Source of the DNA: Schistosoma mansoni
Taxonomy: Eukaryota; Platyhelminthes; Trematoda; Strigeidida; Schistosomatidae
Assembly (NCBI RefSeq): GCF_000237925.1
Contig: NC_031495.1
Location: 17,061,749-17,125,748, forward strand
Reading direction: 5' to 3'
Length of the DNA stretch: 64,000 nucleotides
The notes below the pieces were generated by a model that was given only the letters and a program-made list of their open reading frames with translations, ran no database searches and was not told the origin of the DNA. Shown here piece by piece: positions 22,095 through 34,921 of the stretch (position 1 is the first letter of the stretch; the number at the start of each line of letters is the position of its first letter). The translations under genes were made by a program, and so were the position numbers.

Positions 22095-23100
22095 GTGATA
22101 ACTAGCCGGGCCCAAAGACACAATAAGATTGGTGCTAGAGGTAAGGTGCATCATGATCGTACCATTTCTGGTTTAGGCATTAAACAATCAGCACACTCAT
22201 GGAGCAATCCGAAAAATAAGGGATATAGCACCATTGTTATTCACCGTGATCACCTCACATTTGTTAATGTCGTTAGGGACGAATTTTCGATTGATCCAGT
22301 TCTTTTGAAGCATTTTGAGAAAGGCAAGACAAATTTTTAAGACCAACCATATATACTAGGCTTGAGAGCTCTATGGGAACAGAAGGCGTAGTCCTGTGTT
22401 TGATAATCCTGATTATCTATTTGTGATTTATTCCACGAATAGTCCAATAACCACTTCACCAGATACCGAATATTACCCACTGGCTTCAGTTTCAGGCAGA
22501 GAATTTAGGATCAACCTCGATGAAATATATCTGTAAACTGTCAATGAATACGTAATGTTTGAACTATTAAAGTTTGGTTGTTCACAACAGAGTTTAATTT
22601 GTGGCGTACTTGCATCTGATTTTGTTGAGCCGTTTGATGTGTGTTCTGATTTATGCTTATCGTGGTTGAAACGGGACAAGATGAAAGTGATTGGGAGTCT
22701 TAGTGGTTTCAGTGATGATAACTTCTCAGACTTTGGTAAAGCTGTTGTTTGACTGGCAGTTGTGGCTCATGACAATCGGAAACAAACTATGAAACATTTG
22801 TGAAGTCTCTGGTCTAACAGGTTAAGTAAAAGATTACAGAATCAAATTTCAAGGTTTAATATTGGTTATTAGCAAATCGATCTCACTAGTTTCTAATCTT
22901 CTTAATCATCTGTGACCATTTTCTGCTTTGGTTTGCTTTGGGGCAGTTTGGATTACCCTTTTACCCGTTTTGATCTTCTAGACCACACTGTTACACTGGT
23001 GGAACGAACGATCATATTTTATATACAGGAGACTCCAGTAGTGCCGTTCAGAACAATGAATTCTACCTGCCTCAGCTGGTTATGTAAACGCTAGGCGTGT
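22095..23100 (+). pseudogene. Unrecognised decayed coding-like sequence
   Basis: The plus strand shows long stretches with coding-like composition in two adjacent frames, for example YSTIVIHRDHLTFVNVVRDE near 22200-22300 and VLASDFVEPFDVCSDL near 22600. The reading is interrupted several times and I see no splice sites that would remove the interruptions. I recognise no domain. It could be a retro-copied host gene or part of an old mobile element. Confidence 0.3.
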
Positions 23101-25480
23101 AGGTCAACAGTGACTTAGGAGATAATTAATTTTTTCTGTTGCATCTTTGAGACTAAGAAGGGCAAAACCCAAAAAATAAGTGGTGTTGGAGGTGACTTCT
23201 GCTTATTTCTAGACAACCTGTCGTTAAGTGTAGAATATGAGCTGAACTCCCTACATTTTTAAGAGATTATATTTAAGAAGTTTCTCACGAGACTACAACA
23301 TAGGTGGATTAAAATTGTTATAACTACAGTGGAAGAGAAACAAGAACCTAAGTCCTCGAACAAAAAGGGATTGACTGAACGAAAAGTCGATATTTAAACA
23401 GGTTTCCTGATCTATTACATACCACGTCTGGTTCTGACCGCCCCGGCTCCCACGAAAAGAATGTAGCAATATAGTTTACTGACAAAGGAATGAAAAGAAT
23501 TTAATACTTGATTTATGGTGTCGTCAGTGGGAAAAATCTGAAAAATGTAGTAGCCCACCTCTTCAGTGAAGGCTGAAGTTCTAATTTTCTGAAACGTAAA
23601 CATGTGATGAGAAATTGTGAAAATAAAAAGAATCTGTCGGCACATTAAATGATGTGATTTTAAATTGTAACACAGGGCTTTTTAATTAAACTTCAAAAGG
23701 TGATTTTTAAAGTCGGAATATATTATCTACGTTTTTTCCCTGATGTAAGGGTCCTTTGAATGTATCAGATTTACAGGACCAGACGCCAACTATCCATCAC
23801 TATCTATCACCCGATCATCTAAAAATTGTAGACTTCGGTTGCTGTGGAATGTAATACATGATACTTTGTCGTTTGTTGTAGATTAGACTAATGAATAAAC
23901 ATCCTGGAAATGAGTACTGAACAGGCTGTCTTTGCTGTTTAGCCATTTGGAGTCTCAGGCACACTTGAAGGTTTCGTGAAGTTTGTGTTTCAGAAATTAT
24001 AGAAATAAAAATTGGCTTTGAACAGGACGACTGAAAGAGAGTATTTACCGATGATTCCTATGTACGTGACTTCTGATTTATTGAGAATTTCATGAACAAT
24101 ACGCCCGCTTGTTCACATCCAGCACTAAGTTACCCGATTCTGGAAATCCCTAATAAGCACATTGACTGGATTACTTTTGTCCATCAAACATAGGCTTTGT
24201 GCTGATTTTTACTTCTGAGAAAGGTACACCTGCAATGCTGGTGGAAATGCGTTCTCAGGAGGATTTATTCCTATGTCACTCAACTCCACAGTGAAAGGTA
24301 ATGCCACTGAGATGTCCAAGCCATTAGGAAGAATCAGTTTTTTCGACACTATAGGTAAACTTTTCTGGTTAGCACTAGATGCCGTAATGCTCACCTTCAT
24401 AATTCCGTGTTGACCAACTGCAACAACCACCTTACGACCAAATATTGTATCCTCAACGAAGGAGCATAGAAAGCAGCAATTACTCGTTCAAATAAATAAA
24501 GTGAAAGTGTTTGACCCATTCATTGTCAAAAGGTGATTTGGAGACCTCAAAATATACGGAGTAACAAAATGAATGCTCTGCAAACCACTCAGAAGTATTT
24601 TGGTGAGTTGTAATGTTATTACTCAAACTTTTCTCCATGCTTCCTTTATTAACATTTGTTCAGGACTTTCATGACCGTATTTCAAATTTCTCATTCTCAA
24701 ATGGCTAAACTCTCATTATTGACTTTGAATAAAATTGTCAGCTGTTATTCATCCTTTTTCTGTACAATTCCTGGACATTGACAATAAGATTTTGTCTCAG
24801 CGAACTCAACTCCGAGGTGTGAAGCAGGTAGTAATTGTTGTCATCTGAGTCTGGCGGAAAAGGTCGTTATTCTGTTGTTTAGTTAAACAGAGGAATTTAG
24901 CTTCACTTTATCGCGATTATTACCTAAGATTTTCAGTTCGTTATTTCGTACAAGGGAAAATTTTGACTATAGAGTGATAACGGACATATTTTATGGTGAA
25001 GTGTATTGTTGTTCTGAATTACCAAGTTTAGGCTGAACAAAAACAGCCTATAAAGTGCCCACTTACTCATCACGATCAATTTTCATGAGCAGATGTGAGG
25101 ACTTCAAATGGTTCTGGACGTAACAGAAGGAGCTTTAGCTTCGTGAGACTCCGTGTCTAGTAGCAGTACATCGCTGATGCTTACAGGTGACAGTCTACGT
25201 TTGTTTGGCAATAAAAATGAAAATATAGGTGAATCATAGGGAGATACTGTCCTGACTCTCTACGATTATGTCTAGTTTTCTCTTAAAGGACTCCTGGAAA
25301 GTCGCCTGGACTAGCTAAGCCGGCAGCAATTACCACAATTCGACTACTTGTAAAGAGTAAAGGGTGTGTCTTCACTCCATTCTACTGCGTCGCATCACTA
25401 ATTTTTGGGTGTTGCTCCCAGAGGTTTGTGATGAAGATGGACTTTACAGTTCACCTTCTGTAGGTTTTCCTGTGAAACTG
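23101..25480. other. Stretch without identifiable genes
   Basis: One minus-strand open stretch at 24209-24430 has a plausible protein composition (words LPNGLDISVALPFTVELSDI and PENAFPPALQVYL). It matches no family I know and has no supporting exons. The remainder is unannotated AT-rich sequence, perhaps old repeats. Confidence 0.4.
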
Positions 25481-25489
25481 ACACATCTA

Positions 25490-26060
25490 ACCACCTGAAA
25501 TTCCAACGCTTGTTGTTAGTTGGATGTCATTGCACTGTTTGGCCGGTAAACTTGAAGGGTATGACGAAAGAATAAGTTTTCCCGTAGGAGCCAGGATTGG
25601 AAAGATGTCATTTAAGATTTCTTCGTTTGAAAATATGCAGTCAAAGCTTGATGGAGTTTTTTGTTTTAACATCGAGCCGTCGACTTCAAATTTTCAAATA
25701 ATATTGAATCTCCTGTGTGGTTGAAGAACCGGGCTTCAATAGAATTATCAAACCAAATGTATGTGTCTAGTAGATATAAATTTAGACTGAAGTCTGCCAA
25801 AATCAGAATGTGAGTGCATCTGGAAGGAACGGAGAAGGATAATCCCTCTAGCGTTCAGTCATCGTACTCGGTGTCGGTATTGGGCTTCCTGTAGACGACT
25901 ACAAACAGACCTTTTGAATTGTCAGACAATCTTACTAAACACCATACAGATTCTTCAAGATTGATAAACTCTTGGGTGTATACTTGATGTACTGCCAAGC
26001 AGGATCGTAGGCACTGGGCTGCTCGGACCTCTATTCCCTTTTCCTATCACTACAAAATAA
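25490..26060 (-). mobile_element. CR1-type LINE endonuclease fragment
   Basis: Minus-strand reading follows the apurinic endonuclease domain of CR1-like LINEs in order: GIEVRAAQCLRSCLAVH, ESVWCLVRLSDNSKGLFVVV, YRKPNTDTEYDD, HILILADFSLN and TPSSFDCIFSNEEI, then APTGK. The usual GDFN is changed to ADFS, there is an in-frame stop after YDD, and the frame shifts near 25670. It is therefore a dead, truncated copy. No reverse transcriptase part was recognised downstream. Confidence 0.75.
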
Positions 26061-28403
26061 AGATATGCTGCATACTGCAAGCTGTTGGACAGTAATTTGA
26101 GATGCCCATATCTCAGAAATCCCTACCAAATGAGTATTATTGGCGTTACTAAAACCATGCAATTCATCCATTTTGTTTCATTTGATATCAGCGTTCATAT
26201 ACAAACATTTAATCCTTTCGATTTGAAATGTATGCGCTTCCTCATCCTATTTATGTGAATCAGTCTAATGTGAATGGGCCTATATAGGGTTCGCTGAGTT
26301 GAAAATCCCTGTCCCTCCTACGTTTTCTCATTATTCTTGGCAGTTCACAAGTGAAATATTCAGTTTTAATTTGCTCTAGTGCTTAACCTTTGCACTCAAA
26401 AGGGAAGGTAATCTACAGAGCGTTGAGCTGAGGACAGATTCTGTGGAAAGCAAAGCAAAAGATTGGAAAATGCAAATCACGTTACGACATTACTTCCTGT
26501 TCCTAAAACGAGCGGTCTTTTTTTACTTTTTAAACATTTTATATTGATGTTAAAACCACGTACATTGTGTACAAAATTCGTATTTTAACACAATTGTTTA
26601 ACAATAGTGACTAAAAACACTTCATGCGATTACAGAAGAGCGTATTCTAGCATTTTCGAGTAAATCCTGGTCTGATAAACTGTTTTCTGCTTTCGTGGTA
26701 AATGTTTCAGGCTTATTGTCGTAATAGCTGCATCTTTACTTGATTGAAGATGAAAGCACCATGTTTAAAGCTGGTCACTTTAATACTTTCTCAATTTAGA
26801 TTAAGAATGGGTTAGATTATCTAAAGATGGTGTTCAGTGGTAGGAGGAAACTGGAAAAAGTAACGAAAAGAATCAAAACCGAAAATTTGTGAGGAGCTAT
26901 TATGCCCAACCGCAGGGTAAATACTTGATTCCCTCCAAACTGGTCACTGTAACCGCCTACGAGAGACGTTAATCAGAATTATAGAACGAGTTCTGAATAG
27001 GATCTACCACGGACAGTGTCCAATGGAAGAAACATCAAAAGGGAATTCTTCGCGACCTCCCATCATAATTGGTTACATGTGTTATCATGCACCTTGAACT
27101 TTTCACACTCAATAAATAATTTCTGCATGAAAGCAACGAACGATATCGATTAGGAAGAGCCCCACGTGACTATACTCCCAGAAGATAGATACAGGTGATG
27201 CACTTACCACAAGCGTTCCAGGAAATATGGATCAAGAAGAGTGTATTTCTTTTCCTTTTACACCATAAATGGGAAAAACTTTGTAAGAATCTTCAGAACG
27301 GAGAGAAAGAGTTAGTGAATCATGCCGTTTTTGTTTACCTTTTTAGCATTCCTTACTCTGATTCTCACGCACCTACGGTATCCAAAGTACCTTCACTTTA
27401 TACCTGGACACCTACACTTCATAATTTATTCTATCTCATGGTGTTCAATATCGGGAATGACCAAAGTGTTAACATCAACGAAACTACAAAAACATCTGAC
27501 TTACAGACAGTTTTATCATTGCTACAGTTTCTAATACGAGAAATGGCCTCATAAATCATCGTAGGTAATTGTTTCAACTTAAACAAATCACTTTACACTT
27601 GTATTAAATCTATATATCTGTGTAGAAGCTAATGGATATATAAAGTCAACCGAAATGATAGTTTTTAACCCTTGTTGTATCCGATGACGAGTTGAATATG
27701 CATCATTCAGATCTTGGCTATGAATACTTTCAAGTCTTGTATACAAAGGTTTGCTAGTTGTGAGCGGTGAAAACACTACGAGGGAAGAATTTATAGGAGG
27801 AACCAGTTTTTGACCTAGATTCAAGGAATCATCTCTGACTTAGCCATCTAATTATGTTCACAGTCCAACTTTTAAAATGAAATGTTGCTCCCCTAAATAT
27901 CAGATGTAATGTCTTTACAATCAATTTACCAGTAAAATCATATCCAAAGTCTTTGGTTGTTAACACCAATATGGCATAGGACAAAAAAACTAAGGGGTGA
28001 GATTCATAAAGCTTGTCTACATGATGATGAAATGTAAGATTACCAACAGTTATTGTTCGTGATTTTAACCAAGTTTGCATTTTGTTTTGTATAAGGATCA
28101 CGAAAATTTATCATCTATACCTACACTCTGTTCCAGCAAGGTGAGATGTGTAAGTGTACTAGGCGTTTAGCAGTATGATACTGAGCTCCTACTATTGTAA
28201 CGCTCCAACACTTTTCACGTTTCTCGAAAGCAGCAAAAGTAAGCTATTTTATACCCTTTGTTCCATGTTACGTGTAATAAAAAGGTTCAGCTCCCACCCT
28301 GTTATATAGGTAGCTATTAGTCGAGTTTGATTGCTTTATCAAAGCAATTGTGTTTTGAAACACATTGTCTCAATATGTCACTCATTACGTTGTAGAGGTC
28401 GGG
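26061..28403. other. Stretch without identifiable genes
   Basis: Several short open frames (27195-27554 plus, 27588-27824 and 27829-28101 minus) have no recognisable domain and no exon-like borders. Nothing can be named here with confidence. Confidence 0.45.
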
Positions 28404-28407
28404 TATT

Positions 28408-28674
28408 TGTAACAGCTCAGGTTGGTTGGTTAAGAGTTGACCCCAAACAACCAAGCATATGCTAAAACAGTATTGTTCAAGTATTCATTCACTTCCTTAC
28501 CTTTTGTAAGCGTTATATTCCCTACTATCTTATATGGAATGTTGAGAGCCTTTGTTTGTCTGAACAGATAATCCCACGCTCCACTGTGACTGCGCGAAGA
28601 TCGAAATAAAGGCCTATTCACTACTTCTCTGGTTTCTTCTATCAATAGCACGAGGGTTACCTATAGGCACGAAA
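28408..28674 (+). repeat. 5' LTR of the CsRn1-clade element
   Basis: 267 bp, indistinguishable by eye from 30944-31210. Together with the TATT flank it defines the left end of the element. Confidence 0.92.
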
Positions 28675-28875
28675 GTGGTGAGCCCTTTTTGAACACAATT
28701 TAACCTCATTTCTGTTATTAATCTTTTTTTTTTTTTACTTAATCGTAAAAGTAGACCGGATTATCCGTAAACTAAGTTGAGTATATAACTAGTTTATTCC
28801 GTATTATCTTAAGTTATTCGTGTTATAGTAACCATTTTTCGTGCTAACTTTATTGCTATATTTGTCACATACCTC

Positions 28876-29721
28876 ATGTCAGACTCAATAGAAACCCATA
28901 ATCTGGAGGATTTGTCACCAGTGGTGATAGACACTGTTATAACTACGAAATCCCGACTTCCAGAATTTGATCGTAGTGATCCTGAGTTGTGGTTTGCTCA
29001 ACTAGAGCATTATTTCACAAGACACAATATCAAATCTGAAGGGATTCGCTATAGAGACTTGTGTTCTATCCTTCCTCCTTCAGTTGCCAAAGAAGTCCGT
29101 GACTTGATTTTAGATCCACCATTACCACAACCATACACCATCTTAAGACGAGAGATAATAAACCGTTTATCATTATCAGATAGTCAAAGAATCCAAAGAC
29201 TTTTTCAAGGTGAAACACTAGGTGATCGGTCGCCGTCACAGTTTTTGCGTCACCTCCAAGTGTTAATGGGTGATAATACGGTGGGTGAAGCAGTCCTAAA
29301 ACAAGGATGGATACAAGCTCTCCCATGCTACGTCCAACACTGTTTGGATGCACAAGATCCTGAAACCTCATTATCTCATTTAGCGCGTATAGCCGATAGA
29401 ATAATGGAGAGAGGTCCTCCAACTGGACCAGGCACAATAAATCACACACAAAAAGTAGAATCAGCAAAAGACCCCGTCATAGAAGGACTCATTGCGAGTG
29501 TTAGGAGTCTCACTGAGGCTGTCACCAGAATGCAAATGGGTCATAGAAACAGGAGCAGGTCACCACAACGACCACGATCCAAGTCACAAAACAGGTCACA
29601 AATGTCCAGACAACCTGGGCAGTTTTGTTGGTACCACTGGAAGTTTGGTGTCAACTCAACCAAGTGCATGCAACCATGCGCCTGGCCTAAGCATAATTCT
29701 AAGACAGCGGGAAACGAGTAA
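28876..29721 (+). CDS. Gag of CsRn1/Boudicca-clade element
   Basis: 281 codons starting MSDSIETHN, about 200 nt after the 5' LTR. Residues about 28-190 form a gypsy Gag region with [20 protein letters not shown] and [15 protein letters not shown]. Near the C-terminus is the atypical zinc finger C-x2-H-x9-C-x3-C (Cys251, His254, Cys264, Cys268). In place of a CCHC knuckle, this C-H-C-C finger is a hallmark of the CsRn1 clade, known from flukes. A short basic Ser/Arg-rich stretch precedes it. The pol frame follows after a short gap in another frame, a layout the clade commonly uses. Confidence 0.88.
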   Translation: MSDSIETHNLEDLSPVVIDTVITTKSRLPEFDRSDPELWFAQLEHYFTRHNIKSEGIRYRDLCSILPPSVAKEVRDLILDPPLPQPYTILRREIINRLSLSDSQRIQRLFQGETLGDRSPSQFLRHLQVLMGDNTVGEAVLKQGWIQALPCYVQHCLDAQDPETSLSHLARIADRIMERGPPTGPGTINHTQKVESAKDPVIEGLIASVRSLTEAVTRMQMGHRNRSRSPQRPRSKSQNRSQMSRQPGQFCWYHWKFGVNSTKCMQPCAWPKHNSKTAGNE

Positions 29722-29768
29722 CCCCTCCCCAGGTCGCGACGACTGAGGAGGGGCGCCAAAACAGTCGC

Positions 29769-30758
29769 TTGTTTTATGTTAGAGACAGAAACTCTGGCTT
29801 GAATTTCTTGGTGGATACTGGCGCTGCTCTTAGCATCATCCCTCAAAATAAAACTGAGATTAGTCGAGAAACATCATCAATTACACTTCAAGCTGCAAAT
29901 AAAACTAAAATTGCGACATTTGGGCAGAAAAACTTAACCCTAGATTTGGGGTTCAGGAGGCAATTCCCTTGGGTTTTCACGGTAGCCGACTTAGATCTGG
30001 CAATACTGGGGATGGACTTTCTAGAGAGATACGAATTTCTAGTTGACACCAAGAAACGGCGATTAACACTAAAAGAAACTTCGTATTGCACAAAAGGCAA
30101 AGAAAGTCACATCAGCTCTCTTAACTTGATTCAAACTCCTCCAGTAACAACAGCGAAATTCCAAGATATACTCGCGGAATTTCCAAACTTAACTAAACCA
30201 AACCCACAGCCTTCTAAAGACAAACTAAAAGTAAGTCACACTATCAAAACCGAAGGTGCACCGGTTTTTGCAAAACCCAGGAGACTAGCACCAGATAAGC
30301 TCAAAATCGCTAGGGCCGAGTTTGATTATATGCTACAACTGGGTATTATCCGTCCCTCTGATAGTCAATGGGCATCCCCTTTGCATATGGTCCCAAAGAA
30401 AAATGAAGGTGACTGGCGACCGTGCGGGGATTACAGAGCCCTCAACCGTCAAACCGTACCAGATAGGTACCCAATACCGCATATCCAAGATTTCACAAAC
30501 GGTTTACAGGGTATGAACATATTCACTAAAATTGACTTAGTCAGGGCATATCACAATATCCCAGTGGCTGATGAAGATATCCCCAAGACAGCTATTACAA
30601 CACCCTTTGGCTTATTCGAGTTTGTACGCATGCCATTCGGCCTGAGAAACGCGGCACTTCCTCAGATATTCTTATTCCACATTCTCACACTTTCTCTTGA
30701 AAGCACGCAGCAAACCGTCAGCGATAGTTGTAGAAAAGATCACATGCTACAAAGATGA
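29769..30758 (+). CDS. Partial Pol (protease and front of RT)
   Basis: The open stretch begins before an aspartic protease with [11 protein letters not shown] and the downstream LAILGMDFL. It runs into the first half of a gypsy reverse transcriptase, with [20 protein letters not shown] and [12 protein letters not shown]. Later pol domains are not seen, and the end of the frame is unrelated sequence before the purine tract. Its initiation site is uncertain; in this family pol is often made by read-through or frameshift from gag. Confidence 0.82.
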   Translation: MFYVRDRNSGLNFLVDTGAALSIIPQNKTEISRETSSITLQAANKTKIATFGQKNLTLDLGFRRQFPWVFTVADLDLAILGMDFLERYEFLVDTKKRRLTLKETSYCTKGKESHISSLNLIQTPPVTTAKFQDILAEFPNLTKPNPQPSKDKLKVSHTIKTEGAPVFAKPRRLAPDKLKIARAEFDYMLQLGIIRPSDSQWASPLHMVPKKNEGDWRPCGDYRALNRQTVPDRYPIPHIQDFTNGLQGMNIFTKIDLVRAYHNIPVADEDIPKTAITTPFGLFEFVRMPFGLRNAALPQIFLFHILTLSLESTQQTVSDSCRKDHMLQR

Positions 30759-30943
30759 CAAGCTGGTAAATGAAGAGACATCCATGGACTATCATTGAAA
30801 GCGTTAGTCGTAACTGATTGTAAGTCAAATAGTGAGCGAGTTGATAATTTCGCCTTGGGATGAGAAATAGAACGAAGGTGTTATCGATAGATAGGTTAAT
30901 CGAACCGACGTTCCTACGGAAGTCGATTCTAGGGGGAAGCTAA

Positions 30944-31210
30944 TGTAACAGCTCAGGTTGGTTGGTTAAGAGTTGACCCCAAACAACCAAGCATATGCTA
31001 AAACAGTATTGTTCAAGTATTCATTCACTTCCTTACCTTTTGTAAGCGTTATATTCCCTACTATCTTATATGGAATGTTGAGAGCCTTTGTTTGTCTGAA
31101 CAGATAATCCCACGCTCCACTGTGACTGCGCGAAGATCGAAATAAAGGCCTATTCACTACTTCTCTGGTTTCTTCTATCAATAGCACGAGGGTTACCTAT
31201 AGGCACGAAA
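30944..31210 (+). repeat. 3' LTR of the CsRn1-clade element
   Basis: 267 bp, the partner of 28408-28674, preceded by the purine tract and followed by the TATT target duplication. Confidence 0.92.
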
Positions 31211-31299
31211 TATTCTTCCAGCTCAAAAAACGATTTTCTCAATGTCATTCTAGTTAGCAGAAAAATTTCAATCTTATTTCACTGTGAATCACATCTACT

Positions 31300-32500
31300 G
31301 GTAAGGATCATCCAGTCGTGTCAAAAGATTTACGTCACACATGTAGTCTAATCCAGATATCCGAGACGCTATCAAGTCCACAAGAGAAAGATTTGCCAAC
31401 AAATGGGAAAGTGGAAACGATCTTCCATAAGCTGTTAGAAATCTGATATATCCAAAACCCCATTTTCTCTTTCATGACTTCTGACTTTGTCTTCCAACAA
31501 GTCCATCTTGATTTAGAAGGGACATTGGTAAACTCTGATGGATACTCATACCTGCTGGACGTCGCAAGCTATCAAGATGACGTTTTCCATAGAAAACTAC
31601 GTCGGGCTTGAACTTCTGGCTATTCGTGTCACAGGGCTCTCACCATTCGCTAGGACTGAAGTGATCTAGAGTGGTAAATAAATCCTCAAAATAAATAGTT
31701 CCATAAGTCTCCAACAGTAATGCTGGTTTTGTTAGCTTTAATCGACGTACCCTAAGCTGAAGGCGTTAGGTAAGCCATCTATACTAGATCACATTCTGGC
31801 ACATCGTGTCGCGTAGTCCCCAACACAACAAGTTAACCTGGACCACATACTTTCAGACACACAGTGACCGCAACTCATATGTATCTGCATATCTCTTCAT
31901 TCTTGAGTTCTAGTCCGATTGGCTTTGGGACATATGTATACGAAGATATTTAAGACGCAGTCTGTCAAACACTGAGCACCTGCAACATCTCTAAAGAAAT
32001 ATCGAAATTGTGTTCTATTTATTAACAGTTTGAAGACCAAAAAATAAATCCTTACATTACTGCTTTCACTATGCTGTAGCCTTAAGCATGTGGTTAGCCA
32101 TAACATTAGTTCACTTGTACTTGTGCTTCATTCCGTTTTTTCACAAAACATACACTCCAGATGGGCTTACTCTAGCTGAAGGAAGAGATAGTGAAAAACC
32201 TTCAAACGGATATCAGCTGTAGCCTCATGTAATTTCCTATTCAAACTTTTTGATGAACTAACAGATAAGATAGTTGTTTGGTGAAGTGGTGACAGACGAT
32301 CACGGCGCGTCTTTTGCCGTTAAATGAGCTCGTTCGGTTGACCTCCGAACACATGAATCTTTGAGCACCTATCAAGCACATTAGGACCATCGTTATCTTT
32401 AACCCACGGGTAGAAAATTTTATTTGGTGATGGACAAAGAATTCAAATGTCAAAATGCAAGTGAAGTTGTTGAAACTGAGGACGTAGAGTTGGTTAGTAA
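31300..32500 (+). mobile_element. Old gypsy pol relic (integrase region)
   Basis: Plus-strand reading gives integrase-like words in order: VHLDLEGTLVNSDGYSYLL near 31500, resembling the integrase of the CsRn1 clade, and VVTDDHGA near 32285. The relic is heavily broken and no LTR was recognised, so it is old. It lies directly beside the young CsRn1-clade element, which may have landed near or in it. Confidence 0.5.
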
Positions 32501-34920
32501 TATATAAAAGAAAACAAATACATATTTTAAAGACGTCAGTTGTAAGTTATTAGTTGTTGAGTTTTTAGTAAGTCCAAAATAAATTTATTGTGAAAACTCC
32601 CATTTTTCGCTAATCGGCATCCAGTTTTCCTTTCCATAACCGTCATTTTTCGATGCGATCTATATACATATAATTCATGTACGCTGAATATATGTGATTG
32701 ATCTGATGCCTCATGTGGGATAAAAATGTAACTTTGACGAATTTCTTAAAATTAACAGCTTTTGCAGTCGTTCAATATTGGTTCTGACCTTGCTAATCTT
32801 AGTGGTCACTGCTTAACTGGAAACGTTTGAACAAGCATCCGCCTCAGGTCACTTTCCAACCTGCTGTGCAACTCTTCTTGTGCATTAGCTCTTTTCACAA
32901 CAATACCCTAAATATGTACTTCAGATAGAACTTATTTGTAACTATCGTTTCCATATGATGAAGCATTTTTATCCGTTAAAAATGTTTTACATAACGTCAA
33001 CTATTTTTTAGGATTTCATTGATATATTTAGATTGAGAAAAGACGCTAATTGATTCAGCCTACTTACCGAAACTGCTTAATAATCTGAAGAAAGTTAACA
33101 TCATAAATGAAATTTTGGCGATCATCTTAACTTCTTGATTAGCATAGAGCATTCCCTTTTTAAACTCACCCCTAAACCATAATTTCCTCTATCCCTTTTG
33201 TTTACATAAATAAAAGCAACAAGCTGCGCCAAAGTATGTCATTATAGCCAATTATATTTTAGAATTAGGTAAACTAACATTTAACGCTAGATGCTAATTC
33301 TTTCAAGCAAATAAACCGAAATGCTAGATGATTTACTGTGTTTATAAACACAACTGTTAAATTGTCTACTTACATCACATAGCTGTTTAAACAATTTGTA
33401 AACTTGTTGTATGAAATTAGTTGTTTTGAACAATTTTGCTTACATATGAAAGGTTCAATCTTGAAGCTTAATTTCATTGAGAGAAAGTCTCACAATAACG
33501 TTGTTTTAAACCAAAGATTATGGTAAAATTATGAAGTAGTTGAACATTTAGCTGGACTATTTTAAAATCCATTATTTGTTATGAAATAAGTCAGGTAAGA
33601 ACTAAAGTAAAATCTCTTAAACTTCAAGTTATTTGTTAGTAACTGTGCTCCAGCATCGAGCACTTTTATAGACACTGTGTACTACTTGTTTTGTTCCCAA
33701 AGTTGAAAATTTTGTTTGAAAGATCTGACTATGAATTATTGATCAGTAAAATAATGAGTCGGTTGAGAACTGTACTGTATTACAAGCTTTTTACGGTTGT
33801 AACAGTGGTTAGTCAGATTTTGACAATACAAACTATGGTTCTCATAGTGAAATTCGAATGTTTCTGATTTTGAGAGTGTGGTCCTAGTAATTACTCCAGA
33901 AAATGTACTATTTGTAATCAGCATTTAGACAATTTTAAAAGGTTAAATATCATCAGAACTACACATGCATTATCTCGTTTCCAACAATAAAAAATAAAAA
34001 CAATGAGGCAGTGTTCCATTCCATAATTTCATCTTTACAAACAACTGGATTTTATTCTGATACAAAAATCTGTTATTTAGCAATTAATTACAATTGTCGG
34101 CAAGTTTATTCAGGAATGTTCTATAATGAAAAATAAATGCATAATCCAGAAAACATGCAACCCTAAATACTACTTCAGTTATTGGAAGATATTTTCTTTA
34201 CTTCAACAAATGGCTTTCATTATTACTACACTTGGCTTAGGCGGGACAAGCTACTTGTTTTCATAACTCACTAGAAAATGAACAATGAATTGCCGTTTGA
34301 AGCAGTATATACATAGTACAAGTCTCTGTATGCAAATCAATATGATATATATATATAAGTTAGATATTTAAGTTTATTGTCTCGTGCTCTATTGTTTCTG
34401 AGTTTCTTTCCAACAAACTATGAAGGTCATTATTAAATCCACAGACTTTTTTTCTTATGATCAGTGTTCTCAACGCAATGTTCACAATTCAGTTTCACTT
34501 AAGATCTAACGCAAGAATGGATCACGGTGGGAACAGAAACAAGCTTACTACGGAAATTCTAATCTTCCGGTGACTATTTATTTCTGTGATAAAGTTGATT
34601 GGTTTAAGCCGAATTAGTGACTTATTTCATTTTCCTCCTATTCTCTGTTGTCTAATTTCTGTGTCAACAGGTTTTAGGGTTAGTTCACTTAATTGTAGAC
34701 AAAGGCTCTACCAGGAAAATTGTTTAATGAACATCATAATTTGTCTTCTTTTTTAAACATGTGCAATTAGTGTTGATTACTGTCTAATTGAAGCTTCATG
34801 ATCATATTTCGGTAATTTTCCTTTCGTGAAGTTTGAGACTGAATTTTATCAGTCTCGCTTAGTTTTTCTAATATGTGCAGATATTGTAGTGGACTCTACG
34901 TACAAATTTGCTTTTAAGTA
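32501..34920. other. Distal 3' flank of rhomboid copy 2
   Basis: No gene is seen. From about 33870 the sequence is homologous to the 3' flank of copy 1 near 8820-8960, so the duplicated unit reaches at least this far. The remainder is AT-rich with a small TA run near 34347. Confidence 0.5.
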
Positions 34921-34921
34921 G

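Larger units (their letters stand above)
28404..31214 (+). mobile_element. Young short gypsy element of the CsRn1/Boudicca clade
   Basis: Two 267-bp direct repeats (28408-28674 and 30944-31210) start TGTAACAG and end GCACGAAA. They are flanked by a 4-bp target duplication TATT at 28404-28407 and 31211-31214. No difference was seen between the LTRs, so the insertion is recent. A primer-binding region TGGTGAGCCC follows the first LTR and a purine tract agggggaagc precedes the second. Parts in order are Gag with a C-H-C-C finger, protease and the front part of reverse transcriptase. RNase H and integrase are not seen, so the element is internally incomplete. Confidence 0.9.

Noticed and set aside
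24209-24430. Possible exon of an unknown gene
   Set aside because: Good protein composition but no recognised family and no partner exons; left in a gap entry.
25487-25672. Resemblance of the minus-strand frame to anamorsin (CIAPIN1)
   Set aside because: Upstream minus-strand sequence continues as a CR1-type endonuclease in the right order, so the LINE explanation covers it better.
28430-28651. 73-codon minus-strand frame repeated identically at 30966-31187
   Set aside because: The repetition is explained by the two LTRs of the CsRn1-clade element; it is not a duplicated gene.
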